From assembly GCA_963920705.1 (NCBI GenBank), contig OY987227.1, positions 18,873,434 to 18,937,433 of the forward strand: a DNA stretch of 64,000 nucleotides, in the 5' to 3' direction. Of the stretch, positions 59,160 to 64,000 are shown one piece after another. Every line of letters starts with the position of its first letter. The first letter of the stretch is position 1. Below the pieces are notes generated by a model, which worked only from the letters and a program-made list of their open reading frames with translations, did no database searches and was not told the DNA's origin. Source of the DNA: Odiellus spinosus (taxonomy: Eukaryota > Arthropoda > Arachnida > Opiliones > Phalangiidae). Both the position numbers and the translations under genes were made by a program.

Positions 59160-62100
59160 CTAGACAATGACTTCTTTGTCCGATAGTCTCCTCTGTTGCG
59201 TCGCCCTTAAATTATTGTCTTTCGCCACGTCTTTAACACTGACTATGGCTGGCGTAGTGTTCTTTTGGGCTTCGGGTGATTGCGCTTTGTAAATCCTACT
59301 AGGGATATTCGATTTACCCGGATCGAACTCTATTTCGATCATTTCGGTTGACTCGCTCCTTACCAGAGGGCACAAGTTCTCTTTAACCACTGGCACGGGT
59401 GAAGGACGCTTATTGGGATGTCCCCCTACTAAATTAGGGATGGATGTTGGTCCCACCACAGCGGGGGAACCACTAACCGCCACGACTGAAGTGGCCGCGT
59501 GTAAAGGGTTTCGATATCTCCTTAGATTCTCTTCGTTCTGATTATTCGATTTCTCCTCGCTCTCTAAATGTTCTAATTTACCACTAATGGTATGATGGGG
59601 CATACGCCCACTTTCTCTCCTGTTTTTCCCACCACCGACGCCAATCCCTAGATGGGAATGCGTCCGACCGCCGCCGCGACATTGCGTCCGGAAATACCAA
59701 TACCCGACGGCTCCCGTCACAACTAACAGAATAAGAGCCAGCAGAGATACCATGACTGGAACCAAAACGCTTCGACCAGCTGTTTAAAAATAATGGTAAC
59801 AATTAGCAACTTGCGCCATTATAGACTAAAAATGTTAGACCATTGAACCTATTGGAAACAAGGCTAAAAACATTTATAATGTAACTTACCAGCGTTATTT
59901 TCGGGGCTGATCCTGGAAGTTTCAACTTTGACCTCAATAACGGCTGCTAGGGCGACACTGTCCGATAGTTTCCTGCTAATGAGATCGGCCATTCTTTTGG
60001 CTGCCTCGCTTAAGACTTGAAACGTGTGTATAGAGGGTTCTGCTGTGGAAGACTGAAGTGAAAAAATTGGTTAGACTCTTGAAAAAAAATAAGCAGTAGT
60101 AATAAAACTAAAATACAGTATATAAAAAAATCGTAAAACACTTACCACAGTAACTTCGACCGTATCATCTTCGTTCATTTTAACACCACATTGAACAATG
60201 ATGGGAAACGTGTGAGTGAAGTTATGAAGAATAGGAAATTTCCTAAGTTGGACGCACACTTCTTCTATGGTAACATCCTGAAACATTAGAAAACAAAACT
60301 TTTTTAGATCCCGCAACAAGAGACTAAATATTAGTTAAAAAATATTTGATAAGTTATCAAAACTTACAGAGGGCATTTTACTCTTGTCAAACAAGAGCGT
60401 TATCTTTGCGCAGTTGTTGCTAAGAGTGGCGCTATTAGGTTCGCATTCGTTGTTTAGTTTGTAAGGAGAGGTCAGCATAGGGTCGTATGCGTCGTGACCG
60501 ATTCGTGTACAAATACCCCTGGGTTTACATGGGGGTGTAAAACAATCCAAGGCACTCTGACGATGAATGGGGGAACATATGTGATTAGGCGGACACTGGT
60601 TCGTTCCGTCCACTGGATTCTGGTATGGAACGCAGTTGGGATGACCGCACCAAACCTACGAGTGTTACAAAGGTATTATAAGTAAAGTTTCGCAAGAAAA
60701 ACAGGCTACAATAGAAAATTAATCTAAAAAAATCGATCTTATACCTGAGTGCAAGTCACATGTCCTCGATTACATCTACAAGTATTGCATTCTCCTTTTT
60801 GCCAAGTGCTGCCATCGGGTTGAGAATTACCATCCCATATGCAAGAACCGGCGCTTACTATCGGAATGACTAAAGAAAATGCAATTACGTTAGATACGTA
60901 GTTACAATTTTACTAAACAGAAGATACTTTGGGATCTAAATAACTTACTATCATTGCAAAACCTTCCGCCTTTACCAGGTGGACACAGGCAAGTAACGTT
61001 ATTGATTTCGTCTACGCAGGTACTGCCATCGGCGCATGGATTGCTATTACATTCGTTTTTATTGATCCGGCATTTTGGTCCTGTAAACCCAGGCGCGCAT
61101 TCGCACAGGTACCAGTTCACTCCGTCGATACAACGTCCTCCGTTCATACACGGATTTGGCGAGCAGTCATCAACGTCTAAAGAGTCAAGGGCAGAAGTGG
61201 TTAGACACAATTGAAATAACCCAAATTGTGTAAAACGAGAGATAGAAAAATTACTCACTGTGTTGACACTGGTGCCCGTCGTAACCTTCGCGACAAACGC
61301 AATTATAAGAGTTTCCAACCGTGACGCAAGTCGCTCCATTTTTACACGGATTTGACCGACAACTCGGATTATTAGCTGTTAAAGATTCATTAATATTAAT
61401 TAAGTTTAAGTTTGATCATGAATTTGTAAGTCAAAGAAATTATTAGTAATAAACTTACATATTTGACAAGTCTTTCCTTGAAAACCATCTTTGCAATGAC
61501 ACATAAATGTGTCGCCAACATCGACGCAACTACCACCATTCTGGCAAGTCGTGATATCGCAGTGCGTATGCCCTGTTTAAGATTTATAAAGAGGAATTTG
61601 CTTAGAAAAACGTTTCTCGTCAACAAAATATTGATGATTGTATCGTTAAATAAGGTCGTGAAGTGACAATTCTAAGAAATGTTATGCCAAATATATGTTC
61701 ACTTGAGCTTTGCCGAGTAAGAATAATTCCAGAGTAAATAATTGTATGAACGAATTTAAACAAACAATCATTTTAGTGAAACGCATATTTTCCTTCGACC
61801 TTATACCACTAACTATACAGAAAAAGTAACACTTACTTAGATTGCAAATTTTTCCTTTCCACGGATGTTTACACTCGCAGGTAAAGTCATTGATGGAATC
61901 GATGCATACACCATCGTGTCTGCAGGGGTTCGGATCGCACTCGTTTTTATCTAAAAACAAAGTAAAAGGACAAAATTAGGCATTGTGTCTAGAGCACGTT
62001 GCCAATCAACAACAATATTGAACGGTCGATATCTTCGCGAGAAATATTTTAATTACAGTTCAGCCAAATATTTGGGAAGTTCAGTAGCCCTCAATTTATT

Positions 62101-63743
62101 AACAATTAAGACTACAAGGGAGTCTCGGGATTAATAAAAAAAATTGAAACAGCGTAGCGAAACGGTAGTTTTTGTGCAAGATCATAACTTATCGAACTTC
62201 TCCCCGTAACTTAATTTCTACCTTCGGGTACAAATTACCTAGACACCGATTTTGGTTGATTCTTACTACATACATCTACAAACATTAATAAGCGGTGTGT
62301 TCTTTCGCGAAGAAGAAAATTTAAGGGGAGCCCTTCATTGCTTCTCGATAACAATAATTACTTTTTGTAAAAGTCAGACAAGATAGCTAGAAGCTTAATA
62401 AAATTTTAGTTTTTCTTATGTTTACCAATTTTTTTATAACTTTCATGAGATTTTATTTTCAACGAATAGAAAAGGTATTATTAATGCATTCCCCCCACCT
62501 AACGCAGCTTACTGTCCATTCGACTGAAGCTCATGAATTAATGTTGAGGGAATGAGATAATAATGGTAGGTTTCGGCTTAGAAAAATCCATTCCATTCAG
62601 TTTTGTATAGTTTGCTTTTAAAAATATTGAACTAACTGCGCTAGTCAAGTCTGAGCATTTTTTTTTTATCTTCTCAATATCTTTCAGGTGAAACGGTGAA
62701 GTAAAGTGGAATGGGGAGGGGTAGGTTTCACCTTTCGCATCCAGTGGAGTTTAAAAAAGCGTTCCGCTACTTGTAAGATATGTCTAGAGACAGAGAGAGA
62801 GTGCATGCACTTATGGGTGTGGTATGTTAGGTAGAAATACGAAGCTACGTTTGGCTTGCCGATATAGAAGCCGCGGGATGGGTTCTATATGGTAACCCCG
62901 TTGCAGGAGGTAATTGCCAACTTCTTTTCTGCAGGGATCTGGTAGCGAATTTAACCTCTAACCTTCTGTATTTCGCTTTTTTTAAAACATCCCCCTATCC
63001 ATCCAATTTAACAGTATTCCAGTAAGTATATGAAGGATTTGAAAAACGTATCGACAAGGTGAGGAGATAAAAGGATAATTTTTCAAACGAATATTTGATT
63101 TATAAACGAGGTAATGGCATTGCTGTTGTTCAAGTGCAACAGGGATAAACTAGTCATTGCTTAATAACATTCATGAACCTAAGATTTTGTGAAATCTACC
63201 TTGTTGTTATGACTAATATTTGCACTCACATCGACAAATTTTCAAAATATTCCATAATTTTTCAATTTTTGATTGGGTTACTGAACAATTGTCCAATTAG
63301 CGAAGAACTAACCTCTATTGAAACATTTGTACACCTAATTACTGAAGAACTGCGTGACTAACCCAAAATATAGACTGATTACGCGAATATTTTCAAGTTT
63401 TATAAGTAAAGCTCCTTAATGGCCTAGAAACAATTGGCAATGCACTCTTACATGAATTCTCAAATTGCTCGATAATATTTTCGTTGTAACTGGACAATTG
63501 TTCGTTTTAAAAAATCTTATTTGCGTCCCTGAACTCAGAAGCTACTTTACAATAGTTTTCTAGTACCAACTAGTACTCAAAAATAGTTTTATGGTAATTA
63601 AAACAACGTTTTTGAAGATTCCGACTTACTTATATTGCAAACAGCACCATCCCAGCCATCAGGACAAACGCAATGAAAAGTGTTGACGCCATCAACGCAA
63701 GTACCACCGTTTTGACAAGGATTCGATATACAATCATTGATAT
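59160..63743 (-). CDS. Ser: Serrate/Jagged Notch ligand, C-terminal part (about 671 aa visible)
   Basis: Visible exons, 5' to 3': 63,743-63,630; 61,950-61,837; 61,572-61,459; 61,375-61,259; 61,176-60,949; 60,869-60,745; 60,655-60,368; 60,277-60,146; 60,052-59,890; 59,779-59,160. All junctions keep frame; the N-terminal part (signal, MNNL, DSL, first EGFs) lies beyond the right edge. It encodes six EGF repeats in five phase-1 exons, e.g. [20 protein letters not shown]. Next is a cysteine-rich VWC-like module ([37 protein letters not shown]). The Jagged-type juxtamembrane region follows ([30 protein letters not shown]). Then come one transmembrane helix ([17 protein letters not shown]) and a cytoplasmic tail of about 180 residues. 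The VWC module separates Serrate/Jagged from Delta. The C terminus DKEVIV fits a PDZ-binding motif, like Jagged1's. Confidence 0.94.
61951..63629 (-). other. Serrate intron of 1.68 kb
   Basis: Between EGF exons 63,630-63,743 and 61,837-61,950. No further EGF exon (cysteine pattern with phase-1 borders) was found inside. A hAT MITE-like copy occupies its distal part (63,140-63,531). Sequence at 62,860-62,890 (GATATAGAAGCC / GGGTTCTATATGG) makes only a weak hairpin. Confidence 0.6.
63140..63531. mobile_element. hAT MITE-related copy in the Serrate intron
   Basis: The right end CTTATTTGCGTCCCTG (63,516-63,531) matches the 36,981 family with one change. GTAACTGGACAATTGTTCG and GGGTTACTGAACAATTGTCC are the internal module in both orientations. 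The left end is uncertain (CAGGGATAAACTAGTCATTG at 63,140 has a deletion relative to the family). No target-site duplication found. Confidence 0.5.
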
Positions 63744-64000
63744 CTATAAAAGAAAAAAAGAGACGGCAAAACATTAAGCAAAGAATAACACATTATTTAT
63801 TCGATCATTAAGAGTGGGGGCTACTAGAAAAAAATTCCCCACTCAATGTTTTAAAACCTTTCTCGCTTCAAAAACAAGAAAGAAAACACATAATGGAACA
63901 GTTACATCAATAATATAAAAACATTCATTCCTTTATATTGTCGGTGTATTACAAAGTATAGACACAAGAAAAAAAATCGCGAGGGTTGAAGCCAAAAAGT
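63744..64000 (-). other. Serrate intron running off the window
   Basis: AT-rich sequence upstream of the acceptor TTTTATAG that precedes the exon starting at 63,743. No exon is visible before the window ends. Confidence 0.6.

Noticed and set aside
60494-61214. Plus-strand frames opposite the Serrate exons
   Set aside because: Antisense shadows of EGF and VWC exons; no start context, splice sites or domain.

Overview
This is AT-rich arthropod, almost certainly insect, nuclear DNA. The genes have short GT-AG introns (some only about 65-70 bp). The encoded proteins are metazoan (Serrate/Jagged, HYLS1, RPB7, mitochondrial uL4, a BTB-BACK-PHR protein, a secreted Kunitz protein), and one promoter pairs a TATA box with an arthropod TCAGT initiator. 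The order is not resolved.

Layout. (1) 1-20,989 is one satellite of 31/32-bp monomers. It runs off the left edge and flips orientation at about 8,499, making a giant inverted repeat (at least 8.5 kb against 12.5 kb) with nested higher-order duplications of about 2,164, 474, 1,021 and 2,510-2,542 bp. (2) After about 130 bp of unique DNA, 21,122-23,366 is a G-rich 11-bp satellite with a sharply bounded 12-bp block. (3) 23,367-35,000 is repeat-rich and gene-poor: fold-back elements, a third satellite (20/21 bp, 30,412-31,478) and one small gene on the minus strand, rebuilt here as a signal-peptide exon plus two Kunitz exons. (4) 35,078-43,568 is a compact housekeeping cluster: 3-beta-HSD-like SDR (-), HYLS1 (+), mRpL4 (-) and Rpb7 (+). 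HYLS1 and mRpL4 converge with stop codons 139 bp apart; mRpL4 and Rpb7 diverge from a 650-bp spacer holding MITEs. (5) 46,083-53,343 is a BTB-BACK-PHR gene (-) with a GC-AG intron and a probable distant 5' exon. (6) 59,160-63,743 is the 3' part of the Notch ligand gene Serrate/Jagged (-), which continues past the right edge.

Every gene model was built by hand from splice signals, phase and protein similarity; exon sums were checked to be multiples of three. No search could be run. Family names come from recognising conserved motifs; repeat families are defined only by what recurs here. The long open frames in the satellites are treated as by-products of stop-free repeats, not genes.

The most unusual structures are the giant palindromic satellite with its nested duplications, the neighbouring G4-capable satellite, the helical-turn spacing of A/T tracts shared by two unrelated satellites, a Kunitz domain that has lost both partners of one disulfide, and a 63-bp-arm hairpin at 57,066-57,214.
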